Positions 21,128-31,087 of a stretch of DNA of 64,000 nucleotides are shown here, piece after piece. The stretch is from Ceratothoa steindachneri (lineage: Eukaryota > Arthropoda > Malacostraca > Isopoda > Cymothoidae). Under the pieces are notes generated by a model. That model did not search any database and had not been told where the DNA came from. It saw only the letters and a list, made by a program, of their open reading frames with translations. The stretch covers positions 139,868,355-139,932,354 of the forward strand of contig OZ018324.1 in NCBI GenBank assembly GCA_963969495.1. The letters run 5' to 3'. Numbering within the stretch: position 1 is the first letter of the stretch; each line of letters starts with the position of its first letter. The translations under genes and the position numbers were made by a program.

Positions 21128-21223
21128 CGACCAGAGAACTATACCTAGCTCTCGAAGCAGTTTCCTAGCCCTAGAACCAAAAGGCTTAGGGTATGACTGG
21201 CGTATCTCAGCGGCATAGGCACC

Positions 21224-22260
21224 CTAGAGAACAGCTGTGGATGCAGTTAGAGCAGTTGGCGACCTAAAGGAGGCACTAGGCTTGCGCGTACAGGCGAGGA
21301 ATGCACTGTACGCGGCGTAGAGCGCGTTGCATCTCCCCAGCATCGATCCACAGGCTTTCAATGGTTGAAGTGCGGAAGGCACCTGTCGCAAGGCGAAGGC
21401 CGCGTGGTGGATCGAATCCACCTTCCGCAATAAACGCACAGCCTCGGATGCATAAAACTCGCATCCGTAGTCGAGCTTCGAACGAACAAAGGTTTGATAA
21501 ATAGTAGGGCAGTAGCCCTATCAACGCCCCAGGCGCTGAACGTCACGGAACGAAGAATATCCATGGCGCGGGTACAAGAGACCCTAAGGCTGCGAATATG
21601 AGCATCCCAGTTGAGACGTCGGTCAAATACAAGACCAACGAAACGGTGCGATTCAACCACATCCAGGCGCACCATATTAAGAAACAAATCTGGGTTGGGG
21701 TGGAGCCGTGGATGGCGGCAGAAGTGCACCACCTTAGTCTTGGCCAAAGAAAACCGAAACCTGTGTGCTTTGGCATAGCGAGAGACGCGGTTCAATGCCT
21801 GTTGGAGTCGACGCTCCACAGTTGGCATCTGGGTCACGCCAAAAGAGATCGAAAGGTCGTCCGCGTAGAGCGTACCGAGAAGATCTTCCGACAGCATCGA
21901 GATAATGCCGTTGATGCTCAGGGCAGATATAAACATTGGGAGGCGTCCCTACGCCTCCATCGTGTGGAGAGTCTCTATGATACCGTATCGTCATGCGGTA
22001 TCATAGTCCTTCTCTAGATCGAGAAACACCCTGACGTAGTGCTCTTTACGGAGGAAGGCCTCGTAGTGTGGTACTTGCGAAAGCCGCACTGATCAGAATA
22101 GAGATGGCCTCCACTGTCTAGGAAAAAAGCTAATCTATCATTTACTAATTTCTCCATCACCTTGCACACGCAGGAGGTTAGAAAGATTGAGTCGAAACCG
22201 GCTGGAGTAGAGTGATATCTCCCCTGTTTGCGAAAGGCGAGCACAGTAGAAATTGCCAAA
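21224..22260 (-). pseudogene. Reverse transcriptase of F1 ORF2 (copy B), with internal deletion
   Basis: The frame at 22259-22014 reads STVLAFRKQGRYHSTPAGFD and LTSCVCKVMEKLVNDRLAFF, then SDQCGFRKYHTT, the fingers motifs. After a frameshift the sequence passes through a degraded F(F)DLEK..YDT and RLPMFIS, then at 21936 jumps straight to ALSINGIISML. The segment that holds the PQGSVLS motif is therefore missing; the third copy keeps about 117 bp here (47640-47756). The catalytic box is intact as TLYADDLSISFG, followed by HRFRFSLAKTKVVHFCRHPR, RFVGLVFDRRLNW and FVRSSTTDASFMHP. The last part runs on in another frame (SIHHAAFALRQVPSAL). So the active-site Asp pair is kept but the fold is broken. 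Confidence 0.92.
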
Positions 22261-22409
22261 AATCCGGGAGGAGACCCACCACCTAGATCCTGTTGAACAT
22301 ATCTAAAAGAAAGGTCAAGCTTCGCTCACCCAAGACTCAACGCATGGCATAGGAGACATCGTCCGGACCATGGTCGGTGTCCGCGCACGAAGCAAAAGCG
22401 AAACGCAAC

Positions 22410-22885
22410 TCACTTAAAATAAACCTGTCGTTGAAGGGTTCTCCGACTCTTGTGGTACTTCCAGTTGGCGGCCTTCCGCGACATCACGACGTGCATTGAA
22501 TAATGGCCGAGCAGCATCTCGTCTAGAGAATGCGGAGAAATCTGTCGCGAAGGATTCCGCCACGGACGCGGGTTCCGAATTTGCGGTCCCATTTTCCTGG
22601 AGAACGGGTGGGGGTCCTGTGAGAACTTGCCCCAAATCCTTTTGACTCCCTTCCACACCTCTGCCAAAGGGGTCTTTCCCGTTTAGTAAAGACACGTTTG
22701 CCTGCCAAGAAGAGCTGCCGGCGTGCTTCGAAATATTAAAGAACCTAGCCCGTGCCCTAGCCCGAAGAAATTCAACGACAGGGAAATCGTTCGGGTGGCG
22801 ATTATAGCGCATCTAGGCATAACGATTCTGTTTGAAGGCCGTCTCACACTTGATCGACCACGATGGGAGCAGTCGGCGTACAAAA
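22410..22885 (-). pseudogene. EN-RT linker of F1 ORF2 (copy B)
   Basis: A 132-codon frame at 22812-22414 begins RYNRHPNDFPVVEFLRARAR and continues LNGKDPFGRGVEGSQKDLGQ, then PPVLQENGTANSEPASVAES and FATDFSAFSRRD. This is the basic segment and the PP.L..NG......VA..FA..F motif that precede RT in this group. The frame then stops (TGA/TAA at 22414) before the RT fingers. Homologous pieces are at 15945 and 46740-46990. Confidence 0.85.
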
Positions 22886-23006
22886 CTGTGAGACTTTCTG
22901 GGAATAATAGTCAGTTTCACGGCGAAAAGGTTGTCGGAGAAGAACTCAACGCCCTCATCTACCGACCTTAAACTCCTCGACTGAGATAAAGAATACAGTC
23001 ATTTCC

Positions 23007-23640
23007 TTAAATGAAGGCCACAGCTCTCGCGCCAAGCACCACCGAAGTGGGTCTCAATCGGCAGTTACCCTTAAAATCATATTTGAATGGGAAGGTGATC
23101 ACTACCATGAAGGTCATCGGCCACCCCCCAATCAAACTCAGGCTGTGCATCCGAAGAGCACAAAGATAGATCAAGGCAAGAAAATGAAGCGGTTCTCGGG
23201 CAGTGATGCTTAAACTCATCCACATTTAGAACACATTTCTCAAGCTCTTCAATCAGATCGGCAAGGACTTGTTGCCTGGGATTTATGGAGTAATCCCCCC
23301 AGAGAGGATGCCTGCCGTGCAGATCTCCAAGCAAGAAAAAGGGCCTCGGCAACCGTGCCACGACGCGACGGAAGTCCCCCGCATCGAAGTCAGCTGACGG
23401 TGGAATGTACGCAAAAATGATAATATACCTCCTATCCAGGTGCAGCTGCACAGACACTGCCTGAAAGGAGGTATCTAAAGTGAAGGGAAGAACGGAGACA
23501 TCATACCGGGTGTAAACGGCGCATCCCCCAGCCCGGCCATCTCGCACTGGTGGGGTTGCAAGACCCCACCAGAGATGACCTTCAGGAGAATGGCCGTACG
23601 CTTCCCGGAGGCAGAACTCCCGGTGCTGTTGGCCGGACAA
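23007..23640 (-). pseudogene. AP-endonuclease of F1 ORF2 (copy B)
   Basis: A 187-codon frame is the longest coding piece of this copy. It reads GRAGGCAVYTRYDVSVLPF, VQLHLDRRYIIIFAYIPPSA, then FFLLGDLHGRHPLWGDYSIN, ASFSCLDLSLCSSD and ends DLHGSDHLPIQI. SDH is intact. The GDxN motif reads GDLH: the Asn, which is kept in the fragment at 15740, is changed to His. The N-terminal third with the QET Glu is missing or replaced by unrelated text (QQHREFCLREAYGHSPEG), so this copy lacks a complete active site. Confidence 0.92.
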
Positions 23641-24122
23641 AGCGCTTAAGGCGCTGTCGCCTTCAATGACTTATTGGGGAAGGTTGGGCTCGCCATGTGA
23701 TTCTTTTCCTCCCTTGGCCTTCAAACCTTAGGCTGGCGCTGCAGGTGTGGGGCCCTCTTGTCGAGGGGTCAACCGTCTCCGAGCCTCTCGGTTCACCACT
23801 AGGCTTGGGCGAAGGAGCCGAAGCTCCTTTGTTGCTGTCCACTTTCGGGGGACAGCTTTAGGAACCCCAGAAGATGGCCTGGCGACCAACTCCAGAGGTG
23901 TTGCCTACTGTGAGTCGAATGACTATGTGGAGGCGCGTGGCCGTTTCGCCTTACGAGAAACCGTGCGCTGGTTGAATAGAGCTTTGGGGGAGCCCTGGTT
24001 TTAGCCGGCGATGGGTGTCAGCCCTTTTTGCTGCCAGCTTTACCAGGGAAGCGCCCGGGTTAAGTAGTACCTGCAGAAGGGCTCCAAATTGGTGCGGAAA
24101 CCACCGTGCTCGTTGGCTTGGA
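23641..24122 (-). mobile_element. Spacer between F1 gag and endonuclease (copy B)
   Basis: About 480 bp separate the last recognisable gag codons from the endonuclease frame. No domain is readable on the element strand. In an intact element this stretch would hold the gag end, the ORF1-ORF2 junction and the start of the endonuclease, so a rearrangement or strong divergence is likely. Confidence 0.5.
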
Positions 24123-24860
24123 TTAGCCAGTAGCAGAGAGTGCCTTTCTAACTATTGAGGCATAAGACGTTCCAGGTAGAGCCAGGCGCACTAGGACCAA
24201 GTCCTTAGCCTCGCGGAAAGAGAGTCGGTCCTGGTCCAGAACGGCCAGGATTTCTTTCTCAAGGAGATATGCACCACATTTCTTCGAAGAAGCGGGGTGC
24301 GGCTCTCCGAAATTTACAAACTTGGCCACACACGTTTTAGACTTATCGTGTGCCGCCTTGGAGCAATTTTCACAGATTTCGGGTGACTTCGACTTTGCAC
24401 ATCTACAAGAACGATTCGTATGGCCAAAGTGGTGAGAGTAATAGCACCCCCACGGCAATGGCACGAATGTCTATACGCGGTAGCGGTACCAACTGGCATG
24501 TACCGACTCAGGGAGCTTGTCACAGTCGAACTTGACGAAGAGTGTAGGGGTTTGTCTCGATTCTCCTCCTTGTTTTCTCATCACACGTTCGACCTTGCCC
24601 GCCATATTGTCGGCCAGCTCTAAGGTGATGTCCTCTATGCAGTAGTCAACGAATTCCCTCGCATTAACTAGTCCTTTCACAAAGTTCATTTTAGAGTGCG
24701 GCGTCACACTCACCGGGGTGCCATCATGTGCCTGAAGAGCACTAATCTTGGCCGCTTCGGAGCGATTCGCCGCATTCGCCAGAATGCTCCAGTCCGAGAA
24801 ACGGGTCACCTTTGGCTCTCTACCATTTACACTACCTTTTGCTCTTCTATGATGGATCAT
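24123..24860 (-). pseudogene. F1 gag: C-terminal half with zinc knuckles (copy B)
   Basis: The frame at 24860-24471 reads TPHSKMNFVKGLVNAREFVD, ITLELADNMAGKVERVMRK and TLFVKFDCDKLPESVHASWY, the conserved central gag region. After a frameshift the frame at 24464-24123 reads LPWGCYYSHHFGHTNRSCRC, with the second Cys of the knuckle changed to Ser. It then reads CENCSKAAHDKSKTC and FGEPHPASSKKCGAYLLEKE, and ends LPGTSYASIVRKALSATG, close to the usual SYASIVR end. These knuckles bind element RNA. The match to copy A (14150-14880) covers the same segment. Confidence 0.9.
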
Positions 24861-24899
24861 GTTGCCAAACTTGGTGGTATCAGTGGGCTGAATAACGAG

Positions 24900-25830
24900 G
24901 AAGCATATGAAGCCAGATAACCTCTAAATGTGGGGCCCCGATGTTTTAGAGGCTCCACCTTGTTTACTTTTGGTCTTAGTCATAGTCATGGGCTCCGCAC
25001 CCGGAGAGGGGGGTATAGGGGCTGGATGTGCCGATCTTGGCTTGGTCGCTTGCCAAAGTGGCAGCAGACCCATCAGTCTCCGCAGCACTTGCGGATGGAG
25101 AGGAGCCCCGAGTCTTTTTAATCTTTTTTTTGTTCTTTTTCTTTTTTGGAGAGGAGGACGGGAAATGAACGCGCTTCTCACCTCCTCCGGCAGAAGCACC
25201 TAGGCCAGATGGAACGGCCTCAGCCAGGTCCTGGTAGCCGCAGGTGCACCGGTTGGAGGAGATCTCTCCCCTTCTTGTACTGCCTCAGAAACCCTAGCCG
25301 TTTGTGAAAGACCTTGCATAGGGGCAATTTCGGGTTCAGTGCTTGGCGCCGACCCCAGATTCCCTCCCATGGAAGGTCCTACCGTCTGAGGCTTGGTTGA
25401 CTCAAATACCAAAAAATCTCAGAAGGGGCCTCCAGTTGGCTATCCCCTCCCAGAACTTCGCAAGTCCCGTCGGCAGTGTCACCAGTCATATATGGGGAGG
25501 CACAGGCCTTGACCCCGGCAAGGTTCAATATTCTTGCCAGAAGGTCTTTTGAGGGAAGCGACTGAAGGGGCCTGGCTTCCCTCTCCCCCGTACGGGGGTT
25601 TGCCCTGCCAAGCCGCTTCACTGGGAAGCGGTCGGCTATGAGCTGCCTCCTAGCTTTCTTGGCAGTTTCCTTGGGAAGAAAAAGGGGTCTGCCGCTGGAA
25701 AAAGGGAGGTGCCCGAAAGCACCTCCAGAGAAGGGGGTGAGGAGTAGTCCCCTACACCCGTAGGCGAAGTAGAGGAGTAAGCCTTCTCTCCGGTTGAAGA
25801 AATATGAAGGGTCCCCTGCGCAAGCATAGG
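24900..25830 (-). pseudogene. F1 gag: low-complexity N-terminal half (copy B)
   Basis: Four successive minus-strand frames (starting near 25827, 25621, 25412 and 25199) are open for 60-91 codons each and meet end to end, as expected for one gag broken by three frameshifts. They are rich in Pro, Ser and Lys. The third ends and the fourth begins with basic text such as LQKRKRTKKRLKRL, likely RNA-binding. No named domain is visible. The assignment rests on position and on the continuous open character relative to the other strand, which is also partly open here. Confidence 0.6.
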
Positions 25831-25939
25831 GTGAGGACCTCCATTTTTTTATGTGGAGCTGCCCGAGAGGAAGTTGAGGGTTGGGTTTTTAGTTTTTCAT
25901 CTATGTGCAGGTTGACCCTATTTTCCCCACGTGATACAA

Positions 25940-26400
25940 TAGCACATCACAGCTCCCAGTAGCCCGCTATGAAAGGGGTGCTTACGGGCCTAAAGGAGCT
26001 AGGTCCCACCATTCAGGACCACCCTTCCCGCCTGGTGGACTGGCAGTCTATTGGCATGGCGGCTCCACCTTAGACACGGCGTAAACTTGATAGAGTGTGA
26101 AGAGGAATAGAAAAGGGATGTAAGGAAGCTATGGGTGGGGATGAAGCAGGTTAGGGAAAATTGGCCCATCCCCCCTCATCCCCGATCCAAGACGGTTGGC
26201 TGAGAAGAGGGTCAACATCTACCCGGTGAAATTAGAGGCCGACCAGAGAAAGGTGTGGGAGAGGTTGTATGAAAAGCGACGAAGTAGAGGAGAAATACAG
26301 GCTATCTAATGGAAGGAACAGAGGCTAAGCTTGGGCCGGACGGAGCGCTGGATCCTGTCAGCACGGCGGCCAGTCTGGCAAATCGCCGCGCCCCTTATGG
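25940..26400 (-). repeat. F1 5' region (copy B), related to the tandem monomers at 12.0-13.06 kb
   Basis: On the minus strand this begins near 26400 with GGCGCGGCGATTTGCC, then GTGCTGACAGGATCC and CGCTCCGTCCGGCCCAAGC. It continues with ACAACCTCTCCCACACC, GGTCGGCCTCTAATTTCACC and ATCAAGTTTACGCC, ending ACCTTAGACACG-like text in the plus strand near 26060. The middle part matches both monomers at 12.0-13.06 kb (for example GGTCGGCCTCT and CTATCAAGTTTACGCC / CTATCAACTTTATGCC). Only one monomer is present here. It lies directly upstream of gag, which identifies the repeat as the F1 5' untranslated region. Confidence 0.75.
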
Positions 26401-26779
26401 GGTGAAAAATCACTAATTCGGAATAAATATCACACAAGCAAACACAACTAACAAATGAACTAAGCAAGAGGAAAAATACCTAAAATGACCTGCGGCGTTT
26501 TGTGATATAATGATAAAGGTTATTGCATTCATTATTTGCCATGGTCTTATAAACATTTCATGGCTCTAAATGGTTAAATGAGGCTTCTGCCCTTAGATGG
26601 CGGCACCCGACGCCAAATCCGATGGCTTATTTGATATCTCTAGTGTAAATAACCATATGTCCCATGGTCAGTAGGGTCATTTCATTGTCTTAAATAGGTA
26701 CAATTAAACAATAATCCTTTTGCAAAGGATAACGCTTTGACCTGGCGCTTCGCCACAGGTAAATAAGCTAGCATATATA
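26400..26779. other. Unassigned spacer
   Basis: Between the F1 5' end and the mariner left end lie about 380 bp of AT-rich sequence without recognisable coding content or repeats. Confidence 0.4.
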
Positions 26780-26954
26780 CAAGGGGCGGTCAATAAGTTT
26801 TGCGAATCGGTAGGGCAGAACAGAGGAAAGTGGATGGCTGTCTGTGGGGGTTTTAGACAAGTTATTACAAGGTATGGCCTGCAGCCGCACGCTCCTGCCT
26901 CGTCTATTTAAAAAGCATTCGCTGTTTGCAGATCGTGTCACAAATTTTTCAACA

Positions 26955-27340
26955 ATGGAGAAGGTTGAGCACCGCGCAGTGATCAAATTTTTAATCAAAG
27001 AAGGCAAGAATGCAAAAGAGATCCATGAACGCATGGTTGCAGTATACACCGACACCGCCCTTTCCTATGCAACCATTACTCGCTGGAATAGGGACTTTCG
27101 CCATGGTTGTGAGTCCCTTGAAAATGATCCCCGTCCTGGACGCTCGTGAGACATGATCAACGAGGACAATGTGGCTCGTGTGGAGAGCATGATCCTCGGA
27201 AATCGACTGGTGAAGGTCCAAGAAATCGAGCGAGAACTTGGAATATCAGATAGAAGTGTGATCAACATCATCCACGAGAATTTGGCTATGACCAAGGTCT
27301 CTGCCCATTGGGTCCTTAGAAACCTCACGCTCCATGATCG
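26955..27340 (+). pseudogene. mariner transposase N-terminal DNA-binding part
   Basis: Translation starts at ATG 26955 with MEKVEHRAVIKFLIKEGKNA, and the first helix-turn-helix continues through YATITRWNRDF to PRPGRS. An in-frame TGA at 27147 interrupts it. The same frame then reads DMINEDNVARVE, VQEIERELGISDRSVINIIH and HWVLRNLTLHDRLQ, the second helix-turn-helix and the WVPRxLTxxxxxxR motif of SETMAR-like transposases. About 27345 the frame runs into a short duplication (CGACTTCAACTT) and then jumps to the YSPD region near 27400. The segments with the first two catalytic Asp are gone. Confidence 0.92.
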
Positions 27341-27394
27341 ACTTCAACTTCGACTTCAACTGACCTGCGCGAGTGTGGATTCGATTAGCTCAAC

Positions 27395-27600
27395 CATCCC
27401 CCCTACAGTCCAGATCTGGTCCCCAGCGACTACTTTTTATTCCGCCAGGTCAAGACTGCACTGCATGGCCGCCGGTTTGGGAACGATGAAAATGTCCAGC
27501 TCGCCGTCCAGGAGGGGATTGAACAGCAATCGGGAGATTTCTGGTTGGCGGGAATTTAAAGCCTTCTGGACAAGTGGCGCAAGTGCATTGAAGTCGAGGG
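27395..27600 (+). pseudogene. mariner transposase C-terminal fragment
   Basis: In a frame different from the N-terminal part, this region reads SSTIPPTVQIW, which in the alternate frame is the LNHPPYSPDL block. It continues with DYFLFRQVKTALHG, then VQLAVQEGIEQQSGDF and KWRKCIEVEGSYIEK, the normal C-terminus. The third catalytic Asp lies in the SPDL block. The piece is joined directly to the N-terminal part by the internal deletion. Confidence 0.85.
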
Positions 27601-27679
27601 TAGTTATATTGAAAAATAATAAAACACTTTTCCTCATATCCGAATTGCGAAACTTATTGCCTGCCCTTCGTACTTAGGC

Positions 27680-29445
27680 TTATGTTTCTCCCTTTAATTG
27701 TTCACTGTTCTAAGAGGTTGTGCTGACCTACCTTTATTTTTGGCTAAACCTGACTAACTTATTACTCGTGATACCTTTTATTCTACGATTCCCCCCCCTC
27801 CCCATTTCTTCACTTTCAGTCTCACCCAAATCATTGTATCCGGCCTGATCTTGGACTAAGGTCTTTAATATAAAGTTCATTTCCACTCATCACCTCACCT
27901 ACGTTTACATGATTAAGTTGCACTTGGATTCTATTTAATAACCACTCCATTTTTACTTAATCCTCTTTCTAATAAAATAATTATATAGCAACCGGTTTCC
28001 AGGTTCTGTATTTCATACAGTCATATCCCTCTCTTGAAAAATATATCACTTTGTGGGGAACCACGTTGGTTTCTCTTACAGCATATTTTCAGAGTTCTTT
28101 AGTTTTCTTCAACTCCCCAATCATACGAGTATGTATAATTTTTATACAATTACAAATTTTATGGCACAGACCACCTTTTCTCTCTGGCCTTCAACCCAAG
28201 AAAAGCAACCCATGCTAATATCTCCGGTGCCCACCTACAATTTCCGAGCTCATTTTCTTATATAAATAATTAAGAATTGCGATATAAAGTTAAAATTCTA
28301 ACAAATCAATTTAAATGCCGTGAAAAATAGTGAAATGCAAATTTTTATTAGCTAATTTAATAGATTCTATAAAAATTCGAAAACCAGCAAAATGACTTGA
28401 AAGGACTACATAGATCCCCTCCAAGATGGAGAAAGCGCTCCTTAGTGGTGATCTAGATCACGAACCAGCAATAGGAAATAAACATCTCACAAATGATTTT
28501 ATCTTGGAAGATGCTATTATTTTACTTAAAAGATAGAATGTAATAAATCTTAATGAAGATATTTCAAATTTCGATATTATTGTAAATGAAATTAGTATTT
28601 ATAATAAGAATATAAGTTCTAAAGCTCTCATTTCCGATCAAATATATTTAATTTTCCTTTAAGTTGATAGAAGGGTAATTATTCTATTCTTTTCTTATAA
28701 TTAAAAACAAATCCATCAGTAAGTCCTCTGAAGATTTCAGAGGACAAAATGTAATATATATATTTTTTAAAAGGAATTAGGAATGATCCAGGAAACACTC
28801 GGACCCTTTATCCTGGCACCCTCTGTCGTGGAAAAGCTCTTTGACTCTATTTTTAGAACAAGGACCATGCAACAGCTAGAGTTTAATAAATGACTCGCAA
28901 CAGAGCTTTCAACCCGGACGTCAGGCTTAATTAATTTGCTTCACATCTTTTTTCAGATAAAAACAACAAAGCGAAACTCGCAAGTAATAGGAGTCAGCAT
29001 AATACGATGGCTTGAAAAACACATGCAGGTAGTTGTTTCATGTGAAAATAGTTTATTGACTGCCTCGTTATTAGAGGCTTTTTCAATAAACAAACGATGT
29101 TGCCATGGAATAATTATGTGAAGTTTTAAAATGTGCTCAAGATAAATACCATATTGACTAAGCAAACCTCAAAATGACTTACTTAGATAGGTCAAATGAT
29201 CTAAAAGTGGGCAGATATATTTAGCCGGAAAAGGAAACTGTAATTCATATAGATTGTTATAATCTACAAATGGAATCCATTATAGAAAGTCCAATTTTAT
29301 ACAGCGTGAATAAGGAAGAAGAGCATTTAGTCATCTTTAATTTAAAAAACAATTGAAACTACCTACACCAAAGTTATATTGCTATACCTTTTGGGTTTAA
29401 ATAAACACAACCACTTCTCTTTTAGACACATAAAACCTTTGTAAT
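27680..29445. other. AT-rich sequence, nothing recognised
   Basis: About 1.8 kb of AT-rich DNA contains only frames below about 70 codons with no motif I recognise on either strand. No tandem repeat stands out. Confidence 0.5.
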
Positions 29446-29449
29446 AGCT

Positions 29450-29740
29450 AATGATAAGTATGCGGTACCATTCTGCTCGCTATCTAACAAGAATAAGAAA
29501 GAACATTGCGATATTGGAACGCGTCCAGCGACGAGTGACGAAATTAATTCCTGACAGAGAATGATCCGACTCAATTTACTGTCACTAGAATTAGAATATC
29601 GTCATGTGTGCGGGAAACAGCTATACTCTTGAATGGCCTCGAATCTTCTCGAAGAGGCTATTCTGCCCGTGTCAAAGTGAATCGTGGTGGAACCGGTTCG
29701 AGGCTACCGCTTGTGGAAGGGATTGGTTAAAAAACAATTT
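29450..29740 (+). pseudogene. LINE reverse transcriptase thumb fragment
   Basis: At about 29499-29545 one frame reads KNIAILERVQRRVTKLIPDR, the very common LINE motif (IxxLExVQRRxTKLIP) that follows the RT palm in CR1, Jockey and RTE-like elements. Sequence on both sides is frameshifted; TRG..L-like text follows near 29697 (VRGYRLWKGLVKK). The remainder of the element is absent. The family cannot be decided from this piece. Confidence 0.75.
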
Positions 29741-29784
29741 AGTGGACAAGTAAACTGGTATGAATGTCTAATCATTCTTTACCC

Positions 29785-30165
29785 TCATCTTTCTCCCGCC
29801 CTTCCTTTCCACCTACTCCCTTCCAGTCCCTATCACCAACACTATCACCCCAACCTGTTCCCCTCTTCCTCCACCTCTCTATCCGCTCTCCTCTTCTCTC
29901 TATTCATTTCTCTTTCTCCTCCCACCATCTCTCTAACTCTCCCCCCCTCTTCCCCTCTCTTTCCCTTTCCCACCTCTCCTCCCAACTCTCTCCACTCTCT
30001 CCCACATCCTTTCTCCCGCAATCCCCTTCTATTCCCTCTCATTCCCATCCTATCTCCCGAAATCCACCTTTCTCCCCCCATCTATCCCCCCGCCCTACCC
30101 TACCCCCTTTTTCATTGCCCCCCTAACCCCCGTTACCATCTCCCTGCAAGCTCCATTCCGTTTAA
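29785..30165 (+). repeat. Polypyrimidine low-complexity tract
   Basis: About 380 bp are almost purely C and T on the plus strand (for example CCCTCTCTTTCCCTTTCCC). The composition keeps frames open on both strands (Ser/Pro/Leu-rich on plus, Glu/Arg/Gly-rich on minus), and I treat those frames as composition artefacts. Shorter pyrimidine-rich stretches occur at 36750-36850 and 37230-37420. Confidence 0.85.
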
Positions 30166-30845
30166 ATACCCTTAAATCTTTCATTTCGACTAACCTCATG
30201 GATCAGCCAAATGAGGCAAGTGTATATGTACTCCCGCGCGAATCCACTAACTGTGCCTCATTCCACATAGGAGAGACAGGGAGATGATTAAAAAAAAACG
30301 AATATATGAACATAAAGGTGAGATCATGCGAGGCAGTACTACACCCAATATTTTTAACCACATAAGCAATAACAACTACCAAAAAAATTATTCAAAGGCC
30401 CAAATTATATATAATTGTAAAGCTTTCCGTAAAATAAAAATTGTAGAATCGATTCTAATAGGAGAAATTCCCAATTTTAAACTTTCGGATGGTCAATTTA
30501 AATGTACATAGTTCCTATTCCCGCAACTTGATCGTAAACAGTTCACTTAATAATCTAACAACCAAAACCCCTGATTTATGACCCTATTTTCTGTTTTTCT
30601 TTTTTTTGTAAACTAGTCTCTTAAATAAATTCTATGCTCCTATACAGTGGTTTCAGTATATAACCCCGCGCATTACTTCCGTGGACGAAGTGGCGGATGG
30701 CTAGAGACAATTCTATTCCATATCTCGCACACATTACCCGCAGCTTAACCAAGGTGACCCATCTAATACGATTTTCCCTTCTATCTGGCTATCTGATTTC
30801 CATTAAAAACTCAATTACCTGCGTTTATATGTCACCCTACACAGC

Positions 30846-31046
30846 TCATCCTCCCCTAGCCATTCTCCTCCATTCATTACTATCCCTATCATGCCCTTCT
30901 GTCTCATGGCTGTTCAGGCCCATTCCAGCACTCCATCCACCCCTTCTCGGACGCCCACGCTGCCTCCTCCCTATCACTCGAGATCTATACATTCTCTTTG
31001 TCATCTTTTCATCCTCTATTCTCTCTAGGTGACCATCACACCTCAA
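30846..31046 (-). pseudogene. C-terminal segment of RTE-like ORF2
   Basis: The frame reads CDGHLERIEDEKMTKRMY, then GRRQRGRPRRGGW and HDRDSNEWRRMARGG. This is the typical end of these proteins: W(Y/F)GHVxRM......(K/R)(R/K)(V/M)Y, GRPRxxW, and (A)xDRxxWRxxV. The W of WGH reads C-D here, and a frameshift within the GRPRRGW stretch is probable. It is downstream of RT and marks the 3' coding end. Confidence 0.88.
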
Positions 31047-31087
31047 TCAACTCTTTCAAGCAAACTCACTTTGCTTCCGCATCTCTC

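Larger units (their letters stand above)
19905..26400 (-). mobile_element. F1 non-LTR retrotransposon, most complete copy (copy B)
   Basis: Read on the minus strand this 6.5 kb stretch has, in order: a 5' region related to the monomers at 12.0-13.06 kb, ORF1/gag with zinc knuckles, a spacer, AP-endonuclease, basic linker, RT, RNase H, a Cys/His tail, and a 3'UTR with a conserved hairpin and A-rich tail. That is the layout of an RNase H-bearing LINE of the I/Jockey group. It is the only F1 copy here that spans the whole element. Reading frames are broken many times and one RT segment is deleted, so it cannot encode working proteins. Domain details are given under the separate entries. Confidence 0.9.
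26780..27670 (+). mobile_element. mariner transposon with both ends, internally deleted
   Basis: The left end starts CAAGGGGCGGTCAATAAGTT at 26780 and the right end, in reverse complement, starts CGAAGGGCAGGCAATAAGTT at 27670. Both are flanked by TA (26778-26779 and 27671-27672), the mariner target duplication. The element is 891 bp against about 1.3 kb for a complete mariner, so roughly 400 bp is missing from inside. The 3' part still encodes pieces of the C-terminal region, in mixed frames near 27395-27590. This copy and 6172-6858 are the same family. Confidence 0.94.

Noticed and set aside
29764..30175. Ser/Pro/Leu-rich frames of 120-163 codons on plus and a Glu/Arg/Gly-rich frame on minus
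   Set aside because: Produced by a nearly pure C/T tract; both strands are open at once, which indicates composition, not coding.
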